From Protula sp. h YS-2021 (taxonomy: Eukaryota > Annelida > Polychaeta > Sabellida > Serpulidae): a stretch of DNA of 64,000 nucleotides. The stretch lies in contig OX457027.1 of the NCBI GenBank assembly GCA_949752745.1, forward strand, positions 62,044,329 through 62,108,328, read 5' to 3'. The notes beneath the pieces were generated by a model. That model searched no databases. It was not told the origin of the DNA and saw only the letters and a list, made by a program, of their open reading frames with translations. Shown piece after piece: positions 23,301 through 37,017 of the stretch (the first letter of the stretch is position 1; the number at the start of each line of letters is the position of its first letter). The translations under genes and the position numbers were made by a program.

Positions 23301-26300
23301 GAGGGGGAGGCGGAGCAGTTTGTCAAAGTAGTTCGGTACTTATTTCCCTGGGAGATGGAAGGGCTAAGGCTAATAAATTAAACTTTTTTTCTTATATCTT
23401 ATAAAATCTTACAGTTAACTGATGGTTAAGTGAACCACTAAATACGCGAAGAGATGCATTTTTTCTTGACCACAAGACCGTAATATCGAGACATCTATGG
23501 AGAGGACACCTCTATGAAAGTAGTCTGACAACTGGCCTGAACGACACGCCATAAAATTCACCTGCAGCAAATTAGGCACCATGTGGAGGTTCAGAACATC
23601 ATAGCGATTGATAAAGACGATGAAGCACTGCACCGGCTGCTGTAGGGAACTCTGAATATTGTACGGGTCAAACATCTTGGCTTGTGCATACATCAAGTGA
23701 TGCTGAAAAAATACATCAAATACATACATGATTTTATATCTGCTACAGTGAATCTGGCAAATCAGTGACTTTACAATGTCATCGGAAACCTTAGTGACAT
23801 TGTAAAGTTACTGGTTCACTCGGTAACACTGCAAAGTCACTGAAAAAGGTTCGATAAGCTGCAGAAACTGAAATAAAAGTGTTCTTTTTATCATTATCCG
23901 AATACAGCGTATCTTCGGAACTCCAGGGACATCATGGGATAAGATCTTTAATTTATGATATATTTATATTTCAGATACAAAGTTTTTACAATCGTTTCCA
24001 AAAACACTTCTTGACAACAGAACATAAGAGCTTGTTCGAGCTGATTTTACCTCAATGGTTCTGGTGAACTTCTTCTCTTTGTTGAACACATAAAACCGCA
24101 TATATCTCGATGGCGGCGGCGGTAAGAGGGCCGGTCGGAAGTTCCTCCTTGGCTGCTGAGGCGGAGCCGGGGGGATCTGCGGCGTCTCCAGCAGAGGCGG
24201 TGTGGGCAGAAGGGGGATCTTCTGCGTGGGAGCGGGCAGCGGCGGCGTTGTCCCGAAGCCCGGGGGAGGCACGGACGGGTTGAAGCCGGGCGGCGGTACG
24301 CTCATGTCTGGTAGGGTTACAGGCGGGCGCGGCAGTTGGCCCCACGGCTGACTCTGCGATTGTTGACTCCAGTCGTTCCATTGCTGCCACTGCGAGTAGC
24401 CCGGGGCGGCCTCCCCTTGCTGCTGGTAATACTGACTCCACGCATGCTGATATGGGGCGCCTCCCCACTGCTGGGTATAATCGAAACCAGGGTACTGAGA
24501 ATAGTCATACGAGTACTGCGCTGACGTGGTACTGCTCGTATCGGCGGATGTGGCGGGCGGATACTCCGTGTACTGATTCTGTGCCGCGTACTGAGCGGCA
24601 TACTCGGCCACCTGGCTGTAACTATCGCTCGTAGAAGACGAACTGTAGGACTGCACGCCGGACGTCAACAGCCGCACAAACGGCTGCACTGGGCTGGCGG
24701 GTTCCGGTGGCGGCGGCGTTTCCGAGGCTGGGGGCAGCGGAATATCGACGGGAGGGGGCGGCAAAAGGGCTGCGGCTGAGCGAGGCACGTCCTCCTCTTC
24801 CGCCTCTGGCATCTCTTCTGTATTAGGCACCTGCAATCCAAAATGTAAACCTGACCATTGCGCCACAATACAACTATTTACCAACGTAAATTGTCAGAAT
24901 TTCTCTTTGTTTAAAAGCCAGTGTTCTCTTCTTTTTCAGCATGACAGAACTAGCAAAGACAAACAGAACACTGAAGTAGTTACTTTATTTACCCTGACGC
25001 AGCAAAACGTCCTTAGAGTATGACGGATACTACTGACCTCTTCAGCCATGTCCTGCATGCTAGCACTGGGCGGCACAGCTGTAGCCAGTGATTGGATGCC
25101 CTGGCTAGGCTCGGCCGCCTTGTACATTACCGCCGCCTTCCCAATCACCGCCTTCGGCTTGTCGTCTGACCCTGGGGCAAGATTCAAGCTGGTGTCTATC
25201 GGAGAACTATCCATTGGCAAATCGAGTGTCTCCGAGTCTTTGCTGAAGACCTGCTGATACAAGTCCTCATTTTCATCCATCCGAGGACTGCTCACTTCTT
25301 CGATTTCCATGGGCGTGGGGTGGCGGACTTCCTCGTCCTGGGTGGGAGTGCCCGGGCGATGGGTGGGCGTTGCTGGACGGTCTTTGGACTGCAGTCGTGC
25401 CAGGATATCGGAAGCTGTGACGCGCTGCCTCGTCGTACACGCATGGCGCTGCGAACTGCCACTCTTCTGCTGCTTGAATGCCTGCAGAAGTTTATTGTTC
25501 CGCATCAGTGTCGGCTTCTTGCTCATGGCAAACGCTTTCTTAGCATCTTCTGTAACTGGCAGGGCTTCGGGGGGCGTCTCCATATTGATCTCTATCTGTG
25601 GCTTCTCGCCAGCCCCATCGTCCTTCTGGTCATCGAGCGTGTCTGTCCCTTGCATTACTTCCGAGCTATCTCCAGCACTGGCTTCCACATTTACTGCATC
25701 GCTGTTCTGCTCGGAAGTTTCAATCTTGTCTGAGTCCTTAACCGAGTCTGCTTTTGTGGTTTCATCTCCAAGGATAGCGGCTATCCTTACATCCAGGCTG
25801 GACTTACTCTCCTTATTCTCCTTGATTTTACGGAATTTCTGCAAGGCCGAGTCGCTTCTGTCGTCCATTTCCGATAGTTCCGGTAATCCGCTGTGCGACT
25901 CCAGGACACTTGTTTGTCTCCCAGCCTCCATCTGTTTCTCAGACACTTTCGCCGCCTTTTCTAGCGTTTCATTCTCAAATTTAGTTCTGTCGCTGTCCTG
26001 CCTTTTCCTAAATTGCCTCTTTGGCAAAACATCGGCCTTTTCAACAGACCCATTTGTGTTTTCGATTTTAGAATTTCCAACAGTGGGAACGTCGGGGGGT
26101 GTTGGTATTTCAGCTACACTGGTTTCTTCCTGTTCAAAATCCATGATACCCGGTATTCTAGCTGACATATCTCCAGTCCCAGCGACTTTTTTCGGCAGTT
26201 TTGGTTCTTTCCTCACCTGTCTTGGCACAAACGTCTGTCCCATTTCCTTCTCTCCTTTCTCTGTTACTGACAAGGCTACACTCCCGTACTCCGTAACAAC

Positions 26301-29300
26301 TGAGCCACACTCGTTTGCTGGCCACGGATCTTGTGTCGCCACTGAACCATACTCGTTGATTTCCTCCAACGCGTTCTCGTCACCAGTACTGGGAGCCAAA
26401 TACCCTGGTATTTCCTCTTGTTTAGCCACTGGCCCGTCCATGTCCACTGGCTGGTCTGCATCCATATGACTTTCTACACCGCCATTCAATGCACTTTCGT
26501 CTGGTGATTTAGTAATTTGAGAAGTAGAAGTCCCATATTCATTTGTTTGTGAGTTAGTATCTGGAGGCGATACTTCAGCCTTCTCAAAGAGTGCCGCGAA
26601 GATGTCAGGCATGCTTTCTGCCTGCTTTTCTTTAAATATTGCAACAAACGTCGACGCAATATTAAGAAGGTTTCGAACACTTGGGATATTTTTCAACACA
26701 ATGGGTTGTAGACTTTCTTGAAATGTCTGGCTAAGAGACGGGTCGATATTTTCTTGTGCCTCCAGGGTCTGTCTCAAGAAGGCAAGCACTTGTTTCTTCA
26801 CCAACTCGTCCATGAGTTTGTTGTCACTCAGTTTGATGATGTCACTTATCGAATAAAACTCTCGCTGCACTCCTGTCTCATGATCCGGGTCGGTCTTCTC
26901 CAACTGGTAGGCTATGGGAGGTTTGAATAGAGGTTTTGACGGCTTCGGTGCTGGCTTCTTCGCGGCTTGTTCGGGTGTCAGCTTTGAAAGCGTTGAGGAT
27001 TTGGACGCCAATCCCATCTCGGCCCGCTTCTTTTCCTGCAGGACTTGACGAAACGCTAGCATTAACTTATTGCCACCTTTCTTGGCCTTGCCAAGGCCGT
27101 CGCTATCATTCTTTTCCATACCTTTGCCCATGGAATCGTCGGCAGATGCATGGCTCAACAGCAAGTCCTTGTTCTTCACGGCGTATTCGGTGACATCGTT
27201 GGCGATGTTTTCTTGTAAGGCCAGCAGGGACGCCCATATGAATCCATTCTCTGGATCTAAATCGGACAGGACAAACTGCACCAGTTCCTTTGTACTTTCC
27301 GAGAATTTCATGTTTTCTTTATCCTTAAAGAACTGCAAAATGCACCAAGCGGTGGCATATGTGTTCTCGCCGGTGGGCTTGGGGCTGGGCACCTCGCCCA
27401 AGGATTCTCGCCGTTTCTCAGGGACATACCCATAAGCATTGGCAAATTTTAACAAACTGGAGTTCTCAAAGAACATAGCCGCACATTTTTTCAGGGCCTC
27501 CTTTGCTTGCTCGCGTTGTTTCTTTGTGATCACCTCCACAGCCGGGATTACTTTCGGAACAATTTCCTTTGGTACAGTCGACACTTCCTTCGCCTTGTCA
27601 CTCTCACTCGTTTTTCTTTCTTTGGATATCCGCGACTGTTCTCTCCGTGACTCAGACTCACTCACCTTCCTCTCCCGCCCATTCACTCTTGACAAACTAC
27701 CTTCACTTTTTCTTTCTCTTGGACGAGAATACTCACCCCCTAGACTCGACCTCTCCCTTCCATCACCCCCCTCCGAGCCTCTTTTACCATGCTTTAATTT
27801 CTCCTTCTCCTTTTCTCTCCTATGTTTCTTCTCTTTCTTCTTTCTACTATCTTTATCTTTAGACTTTTCGGGCGATTTTGACCGAGACTTGGAACGTTTC
27901 TTGCTCTTCTTTTTCTCCACTTTTTCAACTGTTTTTGTTTTCTTGGCATCCATTCCTTCGCCTGAACTGACCTTGCGTTTTCTAGTCTCCATGACTAGCG
28001 GCACATCTGTGTCATCATTCTCTGTCGGTCTCGTGGGAGAGTACATGTCTGACACCGACGACTTGGGTGAGGTCCCGCCAAGCTGTCTCTGCGGTATCGA
28101 AGTATCGCGTCTCGCATCATTCCGGTGATATGTTGCCTGTCGTACACCAGACGGCACTCGGGTTTCAAATGATTTTTGACCGGGATCAAAACCAAATTTA
28201 TCAGAAACGGTTCGGACACCAGCTGCAAAGCCTCTCTCGTGAATGAAACGCATATCTTGTGTACTTGTTGCCATTCTACCTTGAAAGGCGATGTCACATG
28301 ACTGGCCCCATGACGTCAGCGCAGGCAGCGTGTCCTGCCCGATCTTCCCGCCATGCTGCTTTGAGGCCACGAAGTCCATGTAGTGTCGCACTTGTCTGAA
28401 CGCATCATTTCCAACTTCTTCGAGGTTATCAGCGGGTCTTTGGAACAAACTATCCGCTTCCTGCCTGTAGTGGTTCCCTTTGAGCAAATAAAACATATTT
28501 TTTGCTAACATTCTCTGACAACTGCCTGAGATGTCGTCTGACATTCTTGATGTTTTCAGAAGAGTAGGTTTCAGACCAGCAGTTCTTAATCTCCCAGCCA
28601 ACAGGGCATCCAGGGGCCTCAGACGCATCCAGTCCCGTAAACTTTCAAAATACACTCTCTTCACCAAGGCAAAATCCGGAGTCATGCTCGCTTCGAGCTG
28701 TGTTTGGACCGACAAATCGTTTAAGTGGCCATAGCACTTGTCGTACCTGGACCTCGCCCCTTGACAGACCATATCGACCCCATCTATCATATCACGCCTG
28801 CTTATCAGATAAGAAGTATCAGTGTACTTTGTGTCCATCACGTTCCTTTTCTGAAACATGTCTCTTGTGATGGCCGATAAGGGTGCTAATCTCTCGGTCG
28901 AGACCGGGGCGCTGCGCTGAAACATCATGAGCTGATCTAGACTTGCTCGACGCTCGAAGACACTCCCTTCCATCTCCCTTCTTCCTCTCATTTCATAAAT
29001 ATCTTCTTTGAAAGATGTTATGGCCGCGGGCTTCTCATCTCTTTCTAATACCATCTCTGTTTTGGTAACGTTCCCTCGATCCTTCTGGTCCTTGCTGTCA
29101 GCGCTGGGTACGGGTCTTTTCATAGCTATGTTCTGAACCGTGCGCCGAGCCATATGGGAACGTTCAGCAGCTTGTGCTGGCGCAGCATCGTCGTGAATCG
29201 CTTGCCTTTGTGGTGTTCCTTGCTCTACTGAGCGTGACGTTTTTTCGGCGTGCTCCCGCAGCAGCATCTCTTCAATTCTGGCCTTTTCCTGCTCTAAGCT

Positions 29301-32300
29301 CCCCAGCGACCTCTCGCTGTTTCTCGACAAAGGCCTCTCGTGGGGCGACAGGTTCGAGCTCTCAGGCCGCGGCACCATCCTCGGTTTCTTGTCCGCTTCT
29401 TGGATATTTTTTTCTGTTTTCTCCCTGCGCCGTCGTCGTTCCTGCTGTTTGACTGAGGATTCCACATCTTTCTTTGGTCGTCTTCCGATGCCTTGCTGTA
29501 ACAATATTTCTTCGTCTGGATCCATGTCCACCTTCATCTGAAAACTTTCCAATTCTGTTTCCTCTTGCACTGGTGTTGCTGAGTCTTGTATTGGTCTCTC
29601 ATCGCTTGTTCTGACCGGTGTCTCAGCCTTCTCTTTCTTCAATCGCTTGCTTTCTTTCTCAGCAGGAGGCCGTCTCGGGCGCATATCTTGCTGTAGTAAA
29701 ATCACTTCGTCGTCAAACAAGTCGCCATCTTGACTGTCGCCTTCAGACTGCACTGCATCGGCTGCAGATACGCGCTCACTCTTTGTGTCCGTCATCAAAC
29801 TGCCGCTGTGTCCGTTTCCGTAATTGCGTTCTTCTCCGCCCCGCCCGACATTTTCGCGCAAGATGTCCTCCCGGCTGACGTCATCCTGAGGCACGCCACC
29901 ACTTGATAAAAGCTTGGGGAAGAATTTTGGATTGACGTGCACTTTAGTGGAATGCGCATCACCCTTTGGCTCCGGTGCGCGGCCCGTACTCCAGTCCGCA
30001 CTGTGAAAACTATCAGGGCTGTCAGGCTCCTAAAATATACAATCAAAATAAAAGCAAATTTTAAAGTAGAGGTGTCCGAGCTACATTTTACCAACATATC
30101 AGTCAAATATTTACACGGAACACAACCCACAGATTTATCTGCAAAACGTGAAACGCGTGTTTACAATAAAAAATAGTGTCTTGTTTGCTGACACTAAATC
30201 CAACCAAACGCTACCTGAGGGCTGTCAGCCAAGCCATTGTAGACGGAATTCGTTGGTAAGTCAGGGGACAGACGAGGATCACGCGACTTGATGACTTGTC
30301 TATTGAGAAGTGATGGCAAATCGTCGGAATTCCCTATACTGTACACTAAATAGCAAATAGAAAATCCCATTTTGAGTTTTTATCAATCATTACTACTCAC
30401 TATGGTAAATTTTTTTCAGTTACAAAACAGACGATCGTGGATTGCATATCCCCCGCCGAGCAGTTGCTGTGTTCGAACTTAATTAATTCAGTGAAACCTT
30501 ACCAGTATATAAAGAGATAGCTTTCACATGTTTCATTCAATAAACCCTTTCAGACTGTTAAAAATCGAAATAAACAAGTAAGTATTTGTGAAACACAAGC
30601 AGGCCCCAACCGCCCCCCAAATTCATAGGGGTATAACGCGATGACGGACAGACGGACGGACACCCCAAACCTATAGGCCCCAATCCGAAGGGTTGGGGCC
30701 TAACAAGGTGTCAGTGAAACTGAACAAGTGCCATACAGGCGTGCAATTTCAAGATTTCATTTTTCGGCGGCCGGCAAACCTATATCCAGGTGCACAACTA
30801 CAACCCATACTCTTTCCCTGCGCAAGGTTTAAGTGGAATCCCTCGGACAGTCTTGGAGATCTATCGCAAAAAAGACATCATATCCAAAATGTTGACAGAC
30901 GGACACGAGGCGTTTCTATATCCCCTTCCCACGGAGATGCAGCGGGGGATATAAATCCTACACATCAACCTTGAGAAAATGTTCATCATTAACAGAAAAG
31001 CACGGTCCACGAAACAAAGCCGATTGATGCTGAAGATGACACATAAAGCACGAAAAATTGAAATCAAGTGTTGAGCAAAACTCATGAATTCAGCCTGTAA
31101 CACATGATAAAATGCGCATCATTGTCTCTTCACAAAACCGGAGCTTTATTTCTTGATTACATAAAACAGGGGTTTTCTAACTTAATCTGCAAACTATCGA
31201 AAGTAAACTAAGTACATACCCCGTTTCGACTTCGACACGTCAACCACTTGAAGCTCTGGCCAGTCACCGTCTTCCGAACCAAGTTTTCCTCTGAAGGTAG
31301 CCATTGTGGAATCCTCTCCGTCACTTTGGAAAGGATTGCTTAACTGCTCATCGTTGCCACTTGAAGGACTAGCAGGGGGCCTGAAACATTTTTAAACGCC
31401 AGATTATAAGAAAAAAAAACGAAAGTCACTACATGTATTGCGAATTTATTTCATACTGATACCATTTCAACAAGGATTATGAGACCTTTTTTCTTACTGT
31501 AACACTACTTTCTTATTGGTTGATGAGCATTTCATCCAACTTTAATGTTGTTTAGTTCCACATGATTTAGCCACACGAAACCTTTAAAGCAGGTGAAGAC
31601 TGGAGCCCAGCGAGGCAGGACCCCCCGTGTAACATGACAATGTCATTGGATGTTAGTAAATTCAACGAAATTGAAAACTATATTTCCTAACAACTTCTGG
31701 TCGATTTAAAAAAAATAAAACGACGTTGCACATCTACAATACATATATTTTCACTGCAAAAAATTCATAACGCCCTATCGAATAGTTTCGGTGAACGCGT
31801 CGGGACAAAATCTATCGCCGTGCAAACAGGTTTGCATAAAAAATATATATTTGTTTGAGAAGTCGTATTTTTTTACCATTTTTGGCTGATTTCAGAAATA
31901 ATACGACGTTGCACATCTACAATATCTATGTTCACTGCATAACATTTCAGAACGAATAGTTTCGGAGAACTCGTCTGAACAAAATCTATCTCGGTGCAGA
32001 CAATTTCCACAGAAATAAACATTTTCCCAAGTCGTATTTTTGACAATTTTTAGCCGATTTCAAAAATAATGCGACACTGCACATGTACAATACATAAAAA
32101 ATCATGATTTTTTACTCTGATTTCAATCACTTGATTTGAATCATACCAGCCCTGCTCGCTAATGAGGGATTTGCTACTGCTTCAAATCCTCGGTATATAA
32201 CGATACGCAAGTCAATTGCGCTCGCTTTGAGACACCTCTGTGGCTACTCTTACGAGATTCAACGACCCACAAGTCTTCATTGCTATTTGTTATACGTCCT

Positions 32301-35300
32301 CAAAGTACAAGGGTAATGATATACAACTTCGGTGTTACGCTTTCTTTTCAAAGAAAATAATGCGGAAATAACTGCAAATTTGTTTGTTGGTGTAGAGGGA
32401 GCATAGTTTATTATGTGAAAAGTAACAATATTTTTTCCAACTATCCATCAAAAGCTTTTGAATTGATATTTCCAGAAAGAATGGAAGAAATTAAAAGTTA
32501 AATATTGTGGGTATACAAAATAAATTTATACCGGATTCTGCATCTATCAACTATTTTAGTACATATTTTACAGAGAATCTATAACCCCTTCATGTAGATT
32601 TTGGTCACTTGACTTTAGTCACATGACATTTAAAGCCGGAATGTAAACAAACATTTGACAGAGGAGTGCGGAAACTAACTCTTCTGCACTTAAATGAGGA
32701 AATAAAAGATATACAGCACATTAAAAATTGTGCCGGTTTTACAAAAAGGGTACACCGGGCATGAAATTTCTGTAAATGTTTAAATAACTGGGGCTTGTAC
32801 GCAGGATCCGGTCCCTCAGAAGATATGAAGTTGACCGCTATTAGCTGAACAATGTAAGGCTTCGTAGCTGACAGAGAGATATACGATGTTATTTAAGTCA
32901 GAGGTAACTCGGAGCTACATTGGACTAATAATATTTAACCCCTTCGTTTAAATTTTGGGTCACCTGACTTCGGTCAAACACAATTAATTTACTTGAATGT
33001 TTCTTTATAACACCAAAATTAGACAACTTCCCTACGTATGGAACAGCAAAGATGACCAAGTGTCTGCATATACTGACCCATCCACACGAACAAAATCAGT
33101 AAGAAATACAGGTCATGGCCATTTACTTTTCGAGATATTTCTGTATAAAAACTGGCAACCACCAACGCAAATTCCATTAAAAAAAGACAATTTTCATTTT
33201 TCCAAGACAAGAAGCCAATTCGCACTTTGACTTTTGCAGAAAAGTTTTTTTTTTGCGTTTCGACTGAAATCAGATGGGATAAAGATATAAAGAAATGATG
33301 AAAAAACGTCAAAAATTAACTCCATTTTGTTAGAAACATATTCACATGTTCGTTATTAAAGGGACTGAATAATATGTAAAATAGTTTTTAAAAGTTCATG
33401 TGGCTTTATAAATTTGAAATTGTGTATGTTCAAAGAAAATTGGAATTTTGGTGTTTTTTCCTTATCATTTCTTTATAATTTATCGCAAAAAAAATTGCAG
33501 TCGAAACAACACCTCCACCGGAAAGACCCGAAAGTGCGAACTGGCTTACAACGTCACAGTCTTCTGTTTTCTCGCACATAAATTCCACCATTAGTTTATT
33601 TCTGTACACAAACACAATCGAAAATTAGCAAGACTTGCTGTGCAACTGTCGTCCTGCAATTTCCCTTTTGTTTATCAACTACCAGGAAGTAAAAAAACTG
33701 CGGTCTCATTCAACATAAGGAGTTATTTAAGCTGATTCGGAGCTTATGGACTACATTTTTCTTGCTACTTTAATCCGGGGTCGTTTCGCGATCCCAACAA
33801 CATTTAACGCTTTTAAAAATGTAAACAATTACCTCCTTTAAGCAAGATCGGAGGTGAGACTTTCCATAACAAATCTGTGAAACACTGGAAATCCCTGCAA
33901 AAACCTACGTATGGCAGTTCGTAAACTTCCGGTACAAAGTGTTATGGGAAATTACTACAAAGTTGAAGAATCTACCATACTAAACCTCATAACCAGATGG
34001 CCCTGCAGTATTAATATTGTTAGAGGCAAGTGACTCTGTTGTGTGTCATTCCTATTTTGTTTTATACAGGGACAAGTTTTATGTACAAACTAATTATATA
34101 TTGCCGGCAGCAATAAGCTGAGCTGTTCAGTATAAAATGGGAGAGACGTGATGTGCTAGTGAACTCGAGTGACTTGTTTGAAAATATTACCATAAGATAT
34201 GGCTAATATCATCTGTAAAAAAAGGTTATGATCAGAAGTTTGAGACTTTAGTATCAATAATAGCCAGAATAGAGCAACATAAGTGTGGGTATTGTAATTT
34301 TCACGAAATTTGAAATGAAACACTTCCCCGAGTTGTCTTCCGTACCTGTTCCAAGATAATAAACTACGTACAAAGAAATGTACAAAAACGTAAATATTGT
34401 AACATTTTTAGACGCAATAAAATATATCCTGTTATGCTAAAATTACTATGTTTATAAAGCAATCAATGGACAGCTCTAGAGAGCCTCCTCTCAATCATTG
34501 CATGACTAAAATTGAAACTAAAATATATGACAGAAAAAAAATATTCTTAGGTCTTAGTGCGCTTTAATAGCGAACATTTTTTGGATTGTTCCTGGCATCC
34601 GCTGGAACAGTTAATTGTCTTTACATGTAAGATTTCACCTATTATTTTAACTATTTTGAAAACGACACCGCGTCGCAGAATACCGGTTCCATCGTCAGGA
34701 TGCGTCTTCCTTCAATGGTCGTTTCGGCCCTTGCATCGACGACCTCCAGAAGTGGGCCAGTGGAGTTGATCAGACCCTACTCGGAACTGGTAAGCTTTTT
34801 TTTCTCTTCTCTCTTGCTCCAAATCCACAGAGAGGCCTTTTCTGATCTCTCGCCCGTCTCTTTTACGATCTTCTTTCCTTCCCCATTACGCCGAGCATAC
34901 CAAGTGCCCTCCACAGCGATTGAGCCGAGAAACCGCGGCACCCCACCTCCACTGGGAAACACCACGTCTTCCAGCCTTTGTCTCGGCACTGGTCTACAAG
35001 TTCTTGATACTTAAGTAGCTTCCGCTCGTGCGCCTCGTCTACTCGCTCGCTCTTCATACGGCACCGTCAGCTCGACTAGCACGACTGTTCTGCTTGCTTG
35101 CGACCACAGGACTATATCCGGTCGCAGGTTTGTTGCAACTATGTGCTGAGGAAAGCTCATCTGTCTCATCACATCCGCCCGCATTTCCCAATCGCCACTC
35201 GCTCCTAGTATCCCTCCTGGTGATGGTTTCGCCTGCCTTGCGCCACTCGCTCCAGTTTCTCGGACAAACTGGATGAACTGTAGGCCGTTACAACGTTGGT

Positions 35301-36957
35301 GGGCACTCCCGCTCCTTCTGGCCTTGTCTATGCTTGCCGCCAGGGCTTGCCGCCAGGGCTTCCAGTGCCTGGTTGTGCCGCCAAGTATATCTCCCATCAG
35401 CTTGTGTACAGGCTGACAGCACGTGCTCTAGAGTGCCTTTCTTGCCGCAAAGCTTACATAAAGGGTCTTCACGCATCCTTCACGTGCAGAGATTGGATGG
35501 AGTTGGCAATACGTCGTAAACCGAGGCAATGGCGAAGCGGATGCGCGCTGTTTCCATTTTCCAAAGTTCGCTCCATGGTAGCTTTCTTGCTCGGATAGAC
35601 TCCCATTTTACCCAGCTGCCTTGCTTCTTTTGGGCGACTGCTTTTAACTGGCATGATTCCTCCTCACTTTGCCTCACCTCTTCCTGGACCAGTTCCCTAC
35701 GGCGTCTAGGGTGGCTGTGTGGAAACGGCTTCTGATCATGCATCCGAGCCCCATCCGCCCATGAGTCACTGTTCCGACTATGTCGCTATGCCTTAATCTC
35801 TCCTCTGCTGTTTTTACTGCTTCTTCTACGTGCCACTTCTTCCCAGAGCGAAGTCTTACTCCGGCCCCGCTTACGTACTCATCGGCACTGTCTCTTAGCA
35901 GAAGGGACTGTCTGACCTTCGCTACTTTGTACTCTTCCAGGAGCGACGTCAGCGGCAGCTGTAGCTTTGACCCAGAGTCGTAGAGTCCAACACTACTCAG
36001 GCTCCTAGGCACGTTCAGCCACCTCCTTAGGTATCTGCTTATTGCTCTCTCCAGCTTCTGTACCGTGCTTTCACTCGCGTCGTAGATTGATAGAGGCCAT
36101 ACCAGGCGCGGAAGTATGCCGTGTTGGTAGCACCATGCCTTATAACTTCCGGCCAGTCCACTTTTGTCCACAGCTCAAGCCATATTCTAGTTTGCGAGCA
36201 CATCTCCGCCACGCCTTCTGTATCACTCAGCCGTTCATTCAACCACTTGCCTAGGCATTTGATTGGACTACGTAACTAATATATCTGAATGTTTCTACCT
36301 GATATAAATTTTACACGCATGACAGGACAAATGTGGCGTCAAAAAATAAATCATTCACATGTCAACATAAAATTTCCTGTCTCGCATTATAGGCCCAAAT
36401 TTAGACACAGTTAGAGATTTGAGGATCAGTAATTTGATCAAAGTGTAACTATAAAGGCAACCACTGAAAGTAAAAGACACTTAACAATTAGTTGAATACG
36501 GCTTGCCATATCAATGAATAACGAACCAACCTGAAGAGGTGCTCCCAAAAGGATGCTGCATGCCCCTATTTGGGATATTCGCCTTGTAATGAATTATAAT
36601 CGAAATTTAAATCCGTAGTAATGTATTTAAATACCAAAACATTAGTCAGCTGGCACTGCCCGGCCATCACAAAATGCTACACCTGCTAATAGTTTGTCTT
36701 CTGAAACCACTTATATATCAGTAAAATCATGTGTGGAGTTGTGTAGCGAGTGTTCACAGACATGATCAGAAATAGGGATAAAAGGAAAAATATGGGAGAT
36801 TAATCCTGAATTGGCGCGTAACAACCTTGTCTTTGCTTTTAAAATTGTCAAAACCTTAATGCAATTGTGTAAGCCGAGACAAGACCGAACAGGACGCAAA
36901 AAATCGACAATTCTTAACATTCTTATCATGGTTATATATTTAAGTAGATTACTACGG

Positions 36958-37017
<60 letters not shown>

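Noticed and set aside
24052..24601. Other-frame ORFs over exon 5 of the TASOR-like gene
   Set aside because: They are alternative-frame shadows of the GC-rich low-complexity exon. Only one frame joins both neighbouring exons.
25309..26469. 386-codon plus-strand ORF
   Set aside because: Antisense shadow of the giant TASOR-like exon. Its Ser/Leu-rich composition is what the reverse of a Lys/Glu/Ser-rich frame gives.
27439..28128. 229-codon plus-strand ORF
   Set aside because: Same reason: Phe/Leu/Ser-rich antisense of the Lys/Ser-rich block.
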